From JBHOQX01 sp042408595 (GTDB lineage Bacteria; Chloroflexota; Chloroflexia; Chloroflexales; Roseiflexaceae): a stretch of DNA of 64,000 nt. Each line of letters opens with the position of its first letter. The stretch's first letter is position 1. The DNA is taken from assembly GCA_042408595.1 (NCBI GenBank), contig JBHOQX010000109.1, positions 1 through 64,000 of the forward strand. The letters run 5' to 3'. The position numbers were made by a program, and so were the translations under genes. The notes under the pieces were generated by a model that did not search any database, was not told the origin of the DNA, and saw only the letters and a program-made list of their open reading frames with translations. Of this stretch, positions 7,053 to 15,741 are shown in pieces.

Positions 7053-8443
7053 GACCGCACCTCCACTGGTCCTCGCCCGCGCAGCACCTCAGCGCCCTCT
7101 GTGGTTGAGCCGAGCACATACACACCCCCGTCCCGATCAACCCCAACCCGTCCCGTAGGGTTGAAAGCCGAACTCTGCTGGTTCGGGACCAGCCCATCCT
7201 GCAGCACGTGCCCGCTGGCATCGAACCATACCACTCGCAGGTGCTGCATCCACTCGAAGACACTTACATAGGCCTGTCCAACTCGCCCGAAGTGTGCCAC
7301 GGCGCCAAGCGGAGTGTCCGACATGATCTCGACTGCCACCCCATGCTGCAGATCAGCCAGGCGCGTCCGGTAGTCATCCAGCCATTGAACCTGAAGATCA
7401 GGTCGACTGCGGCTGAGCCGCTGTGTATCGCGGTTCTGCATCTGTCCGTTTGCGGTCAGCGGCCTTACCATTCGACCATCCGCCCGGTCCAGCACCGTGA
7501 GATCGCTATTCAACCCACCTGGACGGCGCGCGAAGACAGATCCAGTGACAGTCATCTTCCCGTTGGGATCAAACTGATAGATCTGTGGTATGCGCGCCTT
7601 GGAGCCGGCCGCAGGCACGCCAACCATATCCAGGACGGCCACCCGGCCTGCTTCATCAATCGCGACATCACCAACACCCTTGACTGGTACAGCGTAGCTG
7701 CGGGACGTGTGCGTGTGGGTGTTGACGATCATGACGCGGGTGTTGACGTGATCCAGCAGGGCAATCGTGCCATTGGGGCTGACGTCAAGCGAATCCGGGC
7801 CTACCGTCACTTGTTCGGACCCCGCGGCGAGGCCTGCGTTATCAGAACCATTTCCCCACGGCAGGCGCAACACCAATTCGGTGGGCAACTGCTGTCCTGC
7901 CGCTAATTGAATCCGCGTGTATACAGGAACTACCACAGGTTCGATTGTGCCAACAGACGGGTATCGCACTGGGATGCCCGCCTGACTTTCTCGAACGTCG
8001 AGGTAGTAGCGTAATGTTTGCCGATCGCGATGCGCCGCGGGAAGCGCAGCAGTCAAGACTTGCAAGGAGTCATGATTCTCCTCCACTAATGGGATCGGGG
8101 CAAACCTGTCACCGGGCGCCCAGGTGGCGAAGAGGGTCGCATCGGGGCGACATGCCTGAAGATTTGGCAGCTGATAGCCGCATGCGAAGCGAAACTCCAG
8201 TCGCACCGTTTCGTCAGAGCGCACAAGCACCGGTGGGGTATGACCGATATCAATCGCAGGATAGATATCTGGATCAAATCGGTCAAGGTATAGAGAAGGC
8301 TTTGCGCCCACTCCACCGAAAATCGCCATATTCAACCATCCAATGGTAAAGCCGAGAATGAGCCAGAGGCCAATCTGTCGTAATCGATGTAAAGATGGAA
8401 AGCCCCGGCGGTTGCCCGAACTCTCTCTGAATACATCTGTCAT
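7049..8443 (-). CDS. Membrane-anchored extracytoplasmic protein, possible beta-propeller
   Basis: A 464-aa protein starting at the ATG at 8443 with GAGGAGG upstream. After a short cytoplasmic segment a single membrane helix (LWLILGFTIGWLNMAIFG, about residues 28-45) leads to a roughly 400-aa outer region. The second half has recurring strands of the kind VSPNGTIALLDHVNTRVMIV, DEAGRVAVLDMV and DRDGGVYVLGS, spaced like NHL/SMP-30-type propeller blades. No catalytic motif was seen. It overlaps the following NlpC/P60-like gene by ATGA, so the two are probably co-translated and may work together at the cell surface. Specific function is unknown. Confidence 0.75.
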   Translation of the reverse strand: MTDVFRESSGNRRGFPSLHRLRQIGLWLILGFTIGWLNMAIFGGVGAKPSLYLDRFDPDIYPAIDIGHTPPVLVRSDETVRLEFRFACGYQLPNLQACRPDATLFATWAPGDRFAPIPLVEENHDSLQVLTAALPAAHRDRQTLRYYLDVRESQAGIPVRYPSVGTIEPVVVPVYTRIQLAAGQQLPTELVLRLPWGNGSDNAGLAAGSEQVTVGPDSLDVSPNGTIALLDHVNTRVMIVNTHTHTSRSYAVPVKGVGDVAIDEAGRVAVLDMVGVPAAGSKARIPQIYQFDPNGKMTVTGSVFARRPGGLNSDLTVLDRADGRMVRPLTANGQMQNRDTQRLSRSRPDLQVQWLDDYRTRLADLQHGVAVEIMSDTPLGAVAHFGRVGQAYVSVFEWMQHLRVVWFDASGHVLQDGLVPNQQSSAFNPTGRVGVDRDGGVYVLGSTTEGAEVLRGRGPVEVRS

Positions 8444-8652
8444 GACCGCGCCTCCTCATGTCAGGTGGCACACGCCTGCCGCTCTCCATGCCGATCTGCT
8501 ACCCTGCGCTCCTGAGTCGCTCCAGGGAGCAAGGCGGAAATGGAATCTTCGATCGGATGCCATTGCAATAACTCTACACCCACTCCTCTTAGGAAAGCTC
8601 TTAGGAACTCGGGCAGTGTTGGTCGGATCCATGGGGTGGGATGGTGAGCCGG

Positions 8653-10659
8653 TCACAGCCCATACGCCCGCGCAAGCTCGCGCAGTTCGGCGGAGGGCGC
8701 GCCGTGGAGTCGGACATAGCGCGCGTACTCCCGCCGCGCCGCCCGCCGGTCGCGCTGCGCCAGGTAGGCGCGCACGAGCGCCGGCGGCGCTTCGGTGTCC
8801 CAGGGATCCGCATCCAGCAGTCGGCGGGCGCGGGCGATGCATGCCTCGGCGGCGCCGCGCCGTAGGTCGTCGGCGAGGAGCCAGTGAACGGCATCGGCGT
8901 AGACCTGGCGGTAGTCGTCGGCTTCCGCGGAGGGTGGCTTTGCAAGCGAGAAATCGCCCGTGTAAAGCCGCTCCGCCTCGGCGAACGCCGCCCGCGCCGC
9001 AGCGTTGTCGCCGTGGGCGAGCGCCGCCTGCCCGCGCCGGGCCGCGTCGAGGAATTCGTCGAGATCGACCGTACTAGCGAGCGCGGGATTCAGTAGGTAG
9101 CCGTGCTCGGTCGTCAGCACGAAGGTCGACGTGCCGCCGGGCGCGAGCTCGGGTTCCAGCACGCGGCGCAGCCCGGCGAGCGTCAGGTGAAAGTTGGCGG
9201 AAAGGTCGATCTCGCCGGGCCGGTCGGCCCAGACATAGCGGGCGATTCCTTCGAGCGGCTGTGGCTCGCGTCGGCGCGCCAGGAAGAGGAGCATCCGCTG
9301 CATGCGCAGCGCGCCGGCCCGCTGCGCCCGCCAGCGTTCCGGCGGCAGCGTCCGGCCGTTGATCCGCACCGCGAAGCGCCCCAGGCAGCGGATGTCGAGC
9401 GATGCCGGCGCGGCTGGCCCGGCCAGGCCGCGGGCAGCCGCGCCGGCATCGCGCGCGCGGCGCAGCAGCATCCACATCCGCGCCGGATGCCACCAGTCGA
9501 AATTCAGATAGCCGGTGGCTGCACCGAAACCGAGCGCCTCCGCGAGCGCCTGGTCCCCGGCCGCTTCATCGCCGAGCGCATATTCCACCGCCGCAAGGTG
9601 CAGCAGCACGCTCGCATGGCTCTGGCGGAAGCCGAGCGCGGCGTAGCGCGCGGCGGCATCGGCAAGCGCCGCGCGAATCTCCGGCGTCGCGCCGCGCTCC
9701 AGGTCGAGCAGCGCCATAAAGACGCGCAGGTTCGTGGCGACGACCGGCGAGGCGGAAGCGAGCGCCGCGCTCTGGGCTGCGTCGGCGGCGCAGCGCGCCT
9801 CGGTGTGCTTCCCTTGCAGCAGCCAGAGCATCAGCGGTCCCTCGTCCCCCTCACCCCAGCCGCCGCGCTGGTAACACGCTTCGGCCTCGTCCAGCCGCCC
9901 CATGTCGCGCAGCACGCGCCCCTCGGCGGCGGCGATCCAGCACGCCAGCGGCTCGCGCGGCCCATCACGCTCGACCAACGCCCGGGCGCGGCGCAGGGTT
10001 GACAGCGCCGCCTCCAGATCGCCGGCTCGTGCCAGCAGCAGCCCGTACTCGTAAAGTGTCCAGTTATACAGGTACGGGTTCTGCCGCTGCCGCGTGGCAA
10101 GTCGCAGCGCCGCGTCCAGCGCCTGGCGCGCGGCGGGGAGATCGCCGCGGACATGATAGGCGGCGGCCAGGTTGCGGCGCAGCACGGTTTCCCATGCGAC
10201 GCGGCGTGCCGCCTTCGGCTCGGATTCGATCACGCGTAGGCCGCGCTCGCCCGCTTCAATCGCGGCATCAAGCTCGTCCAGCCCCAAGTGATTGAGAAAG
10301 TCGGCCAGGCAGAGCGCGGCGGCGCAGCTCGGGTCAGCCGGCGCCGGGCAGGCGCGCGTTTCGGCAAGCCCCCAGGCGAAGCGCCCCAGCAGGTACGCGG
10401 CGATCGCTGCTTCGGCGACCGCGCGCGCATGGCCGTCCAGATCTCGCCGGCACGCGAACTCCGCCGCCGCCTGAGCGAATGTAAGCGCACTGTCGGCGTC
10501 GCTCGCCAGCCGGGCGAGCATCGCGCGGTAGCACCCGAGCCAGGGCGGGAGCGGCGCGCCGTCGGCCAGCAGCGCGTCGACCTCCGCGGTCAGGTTTGCA
10601 TCCTGGCGCAGGTCGCGGCAGCGGGCCGCGGCTCGGGTTTCGAGGGTGCGAGATGCCAT
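8653..10659 (-). CDS. BTAD-type transcriptional regulator with N-terminal TPR region
   Basis: A 668-aa protein from the ATG at 10659 (MASRTLETRAAA). In-frame sequence further upstream runs through low-complexity DNA and was excluded. Residues about 20-400 are helical TPR-like repeats (AYHVRGDLPAARQALDAALR and similar). Residues about 410-510 form a winged-helix OmpR/SARP DNA-binding domain starting SLDIRCLGRFAVRINGRTL, followed by a BTAD helical domain (DLDEFLDAARRGQAAL to the C-terminus). Usual SARP/BTAD proteins have the DNA-binding domain first, so the order here is reversed. It likely activates transcription. It is divergent from the gene at 11293 across a repeat-rich spacer. Confidence 0.8.
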   Translation of the reverse strand: MASRTLETRAAARCRDLRQDANLTAEVDALLADGAPLPPWLGCYRAMLARLASDADSALTFAQAAAEFACRRDLDGHARAVAEAAIAAYLLGRFAWGLAETRACPAPADPSCAAALCLADFLNHLGLDELDAAIEAGERGLRVIESEPKAARRVAWETVLRRNLAAAYHVRGDLPAARQALDAALRLATRQRQNPYLYNWTLYEYGLLLARAGDLEAALSTLRRARALVERDGPREPLACWIAAAEGRVLRDMGRLDEAEACYQRGGWGEGDEGPLMLWLLQGKHTEARCAADAAQSAALASASPVVATNLRVFMALLDLERGATPEIRAALADAAARYAALGFRQSHASVLLHLAAVEYALGDEAAGDQALAEALGFGAATGYLNFDWWHPARMWMLLRRARDAGAAARGLAGPAAPASLDIRCLGRFAVRINGRTLPPERWRAQRAGALRMQRMLLFLARRREPQPLEGIARYVWADRPGEIDLSANFHLTLAGLRRVLEPELAPGGTSTFVLTTEHGYLLNPALASTVDLDEFLDAARRGQAALAHGDNAAARAAFAEAERLYTGDFSLAKPPSAEADDYRQVYADAVHWLLADDLRRGAAEACIARARRLLDADPWDTEAPPALVRAYLAQRDRRAARREYARYVRLHGAPSAELRELARAYGL

Positions 10660-10844
10660 GGTGGACGTGGGTAGGGGGCGGGTGTTGAATGCGATCTGGC
10701 CCGCGCCACAATTGTATCCGTGCCATCTGCCGCGGTCAAGCACTGCGGCGGCGGGGCCCGAAGCGCGCGGGTGATGCGGACTTGCGCTCAACCAAACGAT
10801 AGAGTGCGTCACGCGTCGTCCGGATCGCCCGCGTTCTATGCGTT

Positions 10845-11180
10845 ATGAAGGTCGACTTTTACATCCGGTCTGCTGCACGCCGGGGACCTGATGAAGATTA
10901 ACTTTTAAATCCGGTATCCGGCCCTCACCCCCCAACCCCCTCTCCCATCGCGATGGGAGAGGGGGTTGGGGGGTGAGGGCCATGCCGAAATAATTCGTGA
11001 ATCTTCATAAGGCCCCGGCTATCATTGCGAAGCCCGCCTGCGCAGGCTGGAGCCCGCGTAGGCGGGCTTGGCCGCCAGAGCCCACGGCTTCAGCCGCCGG
11101 GCGAACGCGGATACCGGATTCATTTCTTGATCCTCATTAGCCGCTGGGCGAACACGGATAGGCCGTCATTCATTTGTAAA
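10845..11180. repeat. Block of nested direct and inverted repeats
   Basis: This 336-bp spacer holds two partial copies of a cttttacatccggt-type unit (10847-10868 and 10893-10914), then the 60-bp palindrome. Next comes an imperfect hairpin gcccgcctgcgc / gcgtaggcgggc (about 11031-11068). Last are two copies of a gggcgaacrcggata-type unit (about 11098-11114 and 11146-11160). It separates the divergent BTAD regulator and the gene at 11293. The layering suggests repeated insertion of small palindromic elements. Confidence 0.6.
10921..10980. repeat. Perfect 60-bp palindrome
   Basis: The two 30-bp halves (10921-10950 and 10951-10980) are exact reverse complements with no spacer. The left arm is C-rich and starts gccctcaccccccaaccc. 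It could extrude as a cruciform or form a very stable RNA hairpin. Related but degenerate C-rich sequence occurs at about 45998-46034. Confidence 0.9.
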
Positions 11181-11292
11181 ACTTCCTGAACCACAGCGTC
11201 CGGGCGCCAGCGGCTGCCCGGCGTTCTGGCGCGAGGCGACGTGCTACAATGTACGACTGGCGCCATCGCCACCGAAAAGGCAGCAGCGTACC

Positions 11293-12327
11293 ATGAGCCT
11301 CGCCAACAACGCATGCCCGTCCGACGCGCCGCCGGAGATGGTCCCCGACCGGCCGCATCTGATCTTCACGACCCGGCTGGACGGCGCGGCGCTGGCCGAA
11401 TTGCTGGCGACGCCCGGGCTGCTCGCCACGCTGGCAGCCAACGGCGATGGCGTGGCACTCGGCATGGCACGGCCTGGCCCGGCGCACGCCGCCGCCGCCC
11501 GCGCCCTGGCCGACGGGGGAGTGATGGCCGTCGCCTGGCTGCGGCCGCACCCGGAGGACGGCCCGGCCTTCAACGCACAGAACTACCCGCAGGCCCGCGC
11601 CGCCTACCTCGGCTTTCGCGACTGGGCGCGCGAGCACGGCCTGCGCTTCGACGCCGTCGGCCTCGAAATCGCCCCGCCGGTCGAGGTCGCCCGCGCCGAC
11701 CTGTTCAGTCCGCGCTATCTGGCGCGACGCCTCTGGCTGGCCGGCGACAATGTCCTCTGGCCGGCGGCGCGCGCCGCCTACGCCGATCTGCTCGCCGTCA
11801 TGCGCCACGATGGCTACGAGACACACTCCTACCAGTGGCCGCTCGCCGCTGACGATCGCCGCGCCGGGACCACGCTGGTGCAGCGGGCGTTGGAGATCGT
11901 CGATCTGCCGTCCGACCTCGATGTGCTGATCTGCCGCTGCGCCGACCCGCAGACGTGCGGCCGCCTGGGAAGCGCCTTCGTCGCGTCCTATGCCACCTCC
12001 GCCGACGCACTGCTGCTGGACGCGGCACGCGGCTGGCCGGCGCTCCAGCGCGACCTGCTGCTCGCCGCGCGCCACTGCGACACGCTCTATCTCGACTCGC
12101 TGGAGGCCTGCGTTGCCGGCGGGTTGCTCCCCCGGCTCGCCGCGCTGGACTGGTCCGCGCCGGCGCGGGCGCCCCGGCTGCCGCGCCTCGCCGTCGGCAC
12201 GCTGCGCGCCCTGCTGCTGCTCACGCTGCTCGGCGCGCGCTTCGGGCCGCGGGCGCTGGCCTGGGCCGGCTGGGTGCTGGCGGCGCTCCTCTGGCTGCGG
12301 GGGCGGCGCGACACGGCGGCACGGTGA
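11293..12327 (+). CDS. Conserved-looking protein of unknown function, C-terminal membrane segment
   Basis: A 344-aa protein starting at the ATG at 11293. The N-terminal 270 residues look like a soluble alpha/beta domain with several buried strands (LIFTTRLDGAAL, MAVAWLRPHP, FDAVGLEIAPPVEV, LDVLICRCADP) and could be a TIM-barrel-like fold. The last 50 residues hold one or two hydrophobic stretches (LRALLLLTLLGARF, ALAWAGWVLAALLWL) and end in a basic tail. I recognise no catalytic motif. Coding is supported by length and strong GC3 bias. It is divergent from the BTAD regulator, which makes it a candidate target. Confidence 0.7.
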   Translation: MSLANNACPSDAPPEMVPDRPHLIFTTRLDGAALAELLATPGLLATLAANGDGVALGMARPGPAHAAAARALADGGVMAVAWLRPHPEDGPAFNAQNYPQARAAYLGFRDWAREHGLRFDAVGLEIAPPVEVARADLFSPRYLARRLWLAGDNVLWPAARAAYADLLAVMRHDGYETHSYQWPLAADDRRAGTTLVQRALEIVDLPSDLDVLICRCADPQTCGRLGSAFVASYATSADALLLDAARGWPALQRDLLLAARHCDTLYLDSLEACVAGGLLPRLAALDWSAPARAPRLPRLAVGTLRALLLLTLLGARFGPRALAWAGWVLAALLWLRGRRDTAAR

Positions 12328-12700
12328 TACGGTGCGCGTCGGGGCGTGTGCCATGCGCCCCGAGATTCCCGGGCCCTGCACGCCGGACCCGTCCCGCGTC
12401 TTCCTTCGTGGCGGATCTATCTCCCCCAAATTTGCGTAATTGTTGATAGCATTACTTGCCATGTGGCACGTCTGCTGCAACGGTCAGGCGCCGTCACATG
12501 GGGCGCGGCCGCGGGACGATGTTGCGCGGCGCGCATGCATCCATGCGTGAGGAAGACGCGTACCATCGCAGGCGCCTGATGGCGGGGCGGTGAGGTGTCG
12601 GCAGGCGGTGGTCGGCGGGCGCATGCCGCAGTCGGCTATCTGCGCCAGAGGCACGGCTGGCGTTCGCCCTTCGTCAGCCTGAGACAAGGATGAGGGACAG
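12328..12700. other. Intergenic region upstream of the pterin cluster
   Basis: No gene seen. The first half is locally AT-rich (around 12430-12465). The second half holds several small palindromes, including cgcatg / catgcg at about 12531-12548. No known riboswitch motif could be recognised by eye. Confidence 0.4.
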
Positions 12701-13516
12701 ATGGTAGACGTCACACGGCGATTCGAATTTTCTGCGGCGCACCGCTACTGGCGAGACGACTGGACGCGCGAGGAGAACGAGCGCGTCTTCGGCGCGTGTA
12801 CCAGCCCCTACGGCCACGGCCACAACTACACGCTCGATGTGACCGTGCGCGGCGCGCCCGACCCGGTCACCGGGATGGTGATGAATATCACCGATCTGAA
12901 GCGGATCGTCGGCGACGTGCTGGAGGCGTTCGATCACAAACATCTGAACGAGGATACGCCCTACTTCAAGGACCGCATCCCGACGACCGAGAACATCGTG
13001 CGGGTGTTGTGGGGGCTGATCGCACCGCGCCTGCCGGCCGGCGTCGCCCTGGCGCGCCTGCGCCTGTACGAGTTGAGCGACCTGTGGGCCGACTATGCCG
13101 GCGAGGACGAGGCCGAGTTCTCGCGCTCGTATGTCTTCTCGGCGGCGCACCGCCTGCACGCCGCGCCGCTGTCGGACGCGGAGAATCAGGCACTGTACGG
13201 CAAGTGCAACAACCCTAAGGGCCACGGCCACAACTACACGCTCGAGGTGACCGTGCGCGGCCCGGTCGATCCGGCGACCGGCATGGTGATCGACCTACCC
13301 GAGCTGGATCGGGCGGTCCACGCGGTGCTCGCGCCGCTCGATCACCATCACCTGGATCGGGAGGTTCCGGCCTTCGCCGACCAGCCCTCGACCGCCGAGA
13401 ACATCGCCGTCTACCTATGGAACGAGCTTGCGCCGCGGCTGGAAGGCCGGCTGGCGCGGGTTCGGCTGTGGGAGACGAAGAAGAACATGTTTGAATATTG
13501 TGGGGGGATTTCATAG
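12701..13516 (+). CDS. Tandem two-domain 6-pyruvoyl-tetrahydropterin synthase
   Basis: The PTPS family converts 7,8-dihydroneopterin triphosphate to 6-pyruvoyl-tetrahydropterin (EC 4.2.3.12) or, in QueD relatives, to carboxy-tetrahydropterin. This 271-aa protein is two PTPS units in one chain. Each keeps the zinc histidines (H14, H39, H41; H150, H175, H177), the catalytic Cys (C33 in CTSPYGHGHNY; C169 in CNNPKGHGHNY), the DH pair (FDHKHL; LDHHHL) and the pterin-anchoring Glu (YELSD; WETKK). Ordinary PTPS is about 120-140 aa, so this is a duplication-fusion with both sites intact. The Cys-NNPxG-HGHNY form is closer to biopterin PTPS than to QueD. A GAGGG site precedes the ATG. GTP cyclohydrolase I and an SDR follow on the same strand. 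Confidence 0.9.
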   Translation: MVDVTRRFEFSAAHRYWRDDWTREENERVFGACTSPYGHGHNYTLDVTVRGAPDPVTGMVMNITDLKRIVGDVLEAFDHKHLNEDTPYFKDRIPTTENIVRVLWGLIAPRLPAGVALARLRLYELSDLWADYAGEDEAEFSRSYVFSAAHRLHAAPLSDAENQALYGKCNNPKGHGHNYTLEVTVRGPVDPATGMVIDLPELDRAVHAVLAPLDHHHLDREVPAFADQPSTAENIAVYLWNELAPRLEGRLARVRLWETKKNMFEYCGGIS

Positions 13517-13534
13517 GCTTAGGGAGCGGAGAGC

Positions 13535-13637
13535 TTCGGGGAGGCGAAGCCTCCCCGGAATTCCTCTTGGCAGGCTCAGCGGCGGCGCGCCACCACTGAG
13601 CCTGCCAAGAAGTCTTGGAGGGCCGCAGGCCCTCCAA
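13535..13637. terminator. Three consecutive hairpins between the PTPS gene and folE
   Basis: Inverted repeats at 13535-13559 (11-bp arms, one mismatch), 13566-13609 (14-bp perfect arms, core cttggcaggctcag) and 13615-13637 (10-bp perfect arms, ttggagggcc) follow the PTPS stop. They may attenuate or terminate transcription, or protect the transcript. No T-run follows. Confidence 0.5.
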
Positions 13638-13689
13638 ACCTCCCGCACAGTGGGCGATAGCATCATCGATGCACAATGGAGACAATCAC

Positions 13690-14397
13690 ATGAACCCCAA
13701 CGGCAACGGCCACAACGGCCGCAATGGACATACTGGCATGAAGCAGGCCGCAGCGGAGTTGGACCTGTCGCAGTTCGAGGAACTGATCATCCCCGGACGC
13801 GGCAAGATCGAGGGCATGACGTTCGACTCGGACGCGCGGATCGAAGCGGCGGTGCAGTCGATCCTGGGCGCGATCGGCGAGGACCCGGCGCGCGAGGGGC
13901 TGCTGCGTACGCCGAGCCGTGTGGCGAAGATGTACGCCGAGTTGACTGCCGGCTATCGCGTCGATCCGGAGGCGCTGATCAACGACGCCGTCTTCAGTGT
14001 GGACTATGACGAAATGGTGATGGTGAAGGACATCGACTTCGCCAGCCTCTGCGAGCACCACATGCTGCCGTTCATGGGCCGCGTCCATGTCGCCTACATC
14101 CCGGACGGCAAAGTGATCGGGCTGAGCAAGATCCCGCGGATCGTCGAAATGTTCGCGCGGCGGCTTCAGGTGCAGGAGCGGATGACGGTGCAGATCGCCG
14201 ATTTCCTCAACGAGGCGCTCAGCCCGCGCGGTGTCGCCGTGGTCGCCGAGGGGGTGCATCTGTGCTCGGTGATGCGCGGCGTCAAGAAGGCCAATGCCAC
14301 GATGATCACCTCGGCGATGCGCGGTGTCTTCCGCGACGACCCGAAGACCCGCGCCGAGTTCATGGGCCACGTCGATCGGGCCGGCGCGCGGGAGTAG
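13690..14397 (+). CDS. folE: GTP cyclohydrolase I
   Basis: Converts GTP to 7,8-dihydroneopterin triphosphate, the first step of folate and biopterin synthesis (EC 3.5.4.16). The protein is 235 aa from the ATG at 13690, preceded by GGAG; a further upstream frame is unsupported. Zinc ligands are visible as C121 and H124 in LCEHHMLPF and C192 in HLCSVMRG, with the conserved EGLLRTPSRVAKM and GLSKIPRIV segments. The N-terminal 17 residues are an unusual Asn/Gly/His-rich tail (NPNGNGHNGRNGHTG), which could bind metal or be a disordered extension. Its product is the substrate of the preceding double PTPS, so the two genes form a pathway unit. Confidence 0.95.
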   Translation: MNPNGNGHNGRNGHTGMKQAAAELDLSQFEELIIPGRGKIEGMTFDSDARIEAAVQSILGAIGEDPAREGLLRTPSRVAKMYAELTAGYRVDPEALINDAVFSVDYDEMVMVKDIDFASLCEHHMLPFMGRVHVAYIPDGKVIGLSKIPRIVEMFARRLQVQERMTVQIADFLNEALSPRGVAVVAEGVHLCSVMRGVKKANATMITSAMRGVFRDDPKTRAEFMGHVDRAGARE

Positions 14398-14455
14398 CAT
14401 GCGCGGGTTAAGGGGTGAATTGCCTTTGCCCCGACACGTGGCCTGCAGTAATGGT

Positions 14456-15160
14456 ATGAATGTTCCACGCACCATCGTCATTCTTGGCGCGTCGCGCGGG
14501 ATTGGCCGGGCGACGGCGCTGGCGCTCGCGGCGCCCGGCGCGCGGCTGGTGCTCGCCGCCCGCGACGAAGCGGCCCTGGCCCGGGTAGCCGCCGACGCCC
14601 GCGAGCACGGCGCGGAGGCCGAGCCTGTGACCTGCGACATCACCGCCGAGCCGCACGTCCTCCGGCTGATGGAGACGGCGGCAGCCAGCGGGCGGATCGA
14701 CATGCTGGTGAACAGCGCCGGCGGCGCGGTCGTGCGCCCGTTCGAGGAACTGACGCTGGCCGAGTGGGAGGAGACGCTGCGTGCCGGGCTGACCGGCGCG
14801 TTCCTCGCCTGCAAGCACGCCGCACCACACATGCCCGACGGTGGGCTGATCGTCAATGTCGCCTCGGTCGCAGCGCGGCAGGCGTTCCCCGGCTGGTCGG
14901 CCTACGCCGCGGCCAAGGCCGGGCTGCTCGCCTTTTCGAACGCCATCCGCGAAGAATTGCGCCCGCGCGGCATCCGTGTCACCGTCGTGCTGCCCGCCGC
15001 GACCGACACCGGGCTGTGGGACGCAGTGCCTGGGGAGTGGAACCGCGCCAACATGCTGCGCGCCGAAGACGTGGGCCGCGCCATCGCCCACCTCGCCACG
15101 CAGCCAGCGTATATGACGACCGAGGAACTGGTGGTCGGGCATGTTGCCGGGAGGTTGTAA
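14456..15160 (+). CDS. Short-chain dehydrogenase/reductase (possible sepiapterin reductase role)
   Basis: A 234-aa classical SDR. It has the NAD(P)-binding GASRGIGRA motif near residue 12, NSAGG, a catalytic Ser in NVASVAA and the YAAAK Tyr-Lys pair, with a normal family length. The start at 14456 follows an earlier ATG at 14451 out of frame; a longer frame overlapping the folE end lacks a ribosome site. Position directly after a biopterin-type PTPS and folE suggests it reduces 6-pyruvoyl-tetrahydropterin or sepiapterin, completing tetrahydrobiopterin synthesis. That substrate assignment rests on context only. SDRs are too diverse for a firm sequence-based call. Confidence 0.85.
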   Translation: MNVPRTIVILGASRGIGRATALALAAPGARLVLAARDEAALARVAADAREHGAEAEPVTCDITAEPHVLRLMETAAASGRIDMLVNSAGGAVVRPFEELTLAEWEETLRAGLTGAFLACKHAAPHMPDGGLIVNVASVAARQAFPGWSAYAAAKAGLLAFSNAIREELRPRGIRVTVVLPAATDTGLWDAVPGEWNRANMLRAEDVGRAIAHLATQPAYMTTEELVVGHVAGRL

Positions 15161-15213
15161 GAGCTAGGTTCAGCCTTTCATGCCACTTGTGTCGCAGGCT
15201 GTCATCATGGGGG

Positions 15214-15609
15214 TCACCCGCCATACGGCGGCAGCGTATTCACCAAAAAGCCGTTCCGGGTCTTGACGACAGTGAACGGAAACTCGGAAACCTTCGGTGT
15301 ACCTGGAATGGCGATGACAAACGGGCGCCCGTCCGCCTCCACAAATGTCACGGTGAAGGTAAATATGCCGGTCGGATCTGTGCTGCTCTGTCTGATCGAC
15401 GCCGGCGCGAGGCACCGGAGACCGTTCACACGGCAGCCGGATTCGAGCAGGGCGGCCCGGTCGTCCGGCGCGATGCCCGGGTTCCAGTCGCGTAGTGTTT
15501 CGTAGCTGCTGCCGTCGAGCGCCGCCGCGCCCTGGTAGTCGCCGCGGCGCATCGGGTCGAGGAACTGCTCAAGGGTGGCCTGCGCCGCGCGCTCGTTCGC
15601 GCGACTCAC
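15214..15609 (-). pseudogene. Truncated second copy of the 4954-5430 lipoprotein, no signal peptide
   Basis: The frame (131 aa from a GTG at 15609) matches the mature part of the lipoprotein at 4954-5430 from AAQATLEQFLDPMRRGDYQG to a similar NTLPPYGG end. The signal peptide and lipobox Cys are missing, replaced by SRANER. Within 15394-15589 I count about 6 differences in 196 bp from 5140-5335. The C-terminal third is much more diverged. Without an export signal it is probably a non-functional duplicate or the product of partial gene conversion. It lies between the pterin cluster and the Rieske gene, on the opposite strand to both. Confidence 0.65.
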
Positions 15610-15741
15610 TGGCAGGATGGAGTTGCTTTACTTCGATTGTCTGAACCATGTCAACAGCTTCCGGAGCGGGTGGCAATTGAATGTGTCGCGGTGTAGAATG
15701 GCCCACGTCGGTCGGTCGCCATTTGTTGTTCGTTGCCATCA

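Noticed and set aside
12328..12700. Riboswitch upstream of the pterin genes
   Set aside because: Several small palindromes are present, but no tetrahydrofolate or other known aptamer core could be matched by eye.
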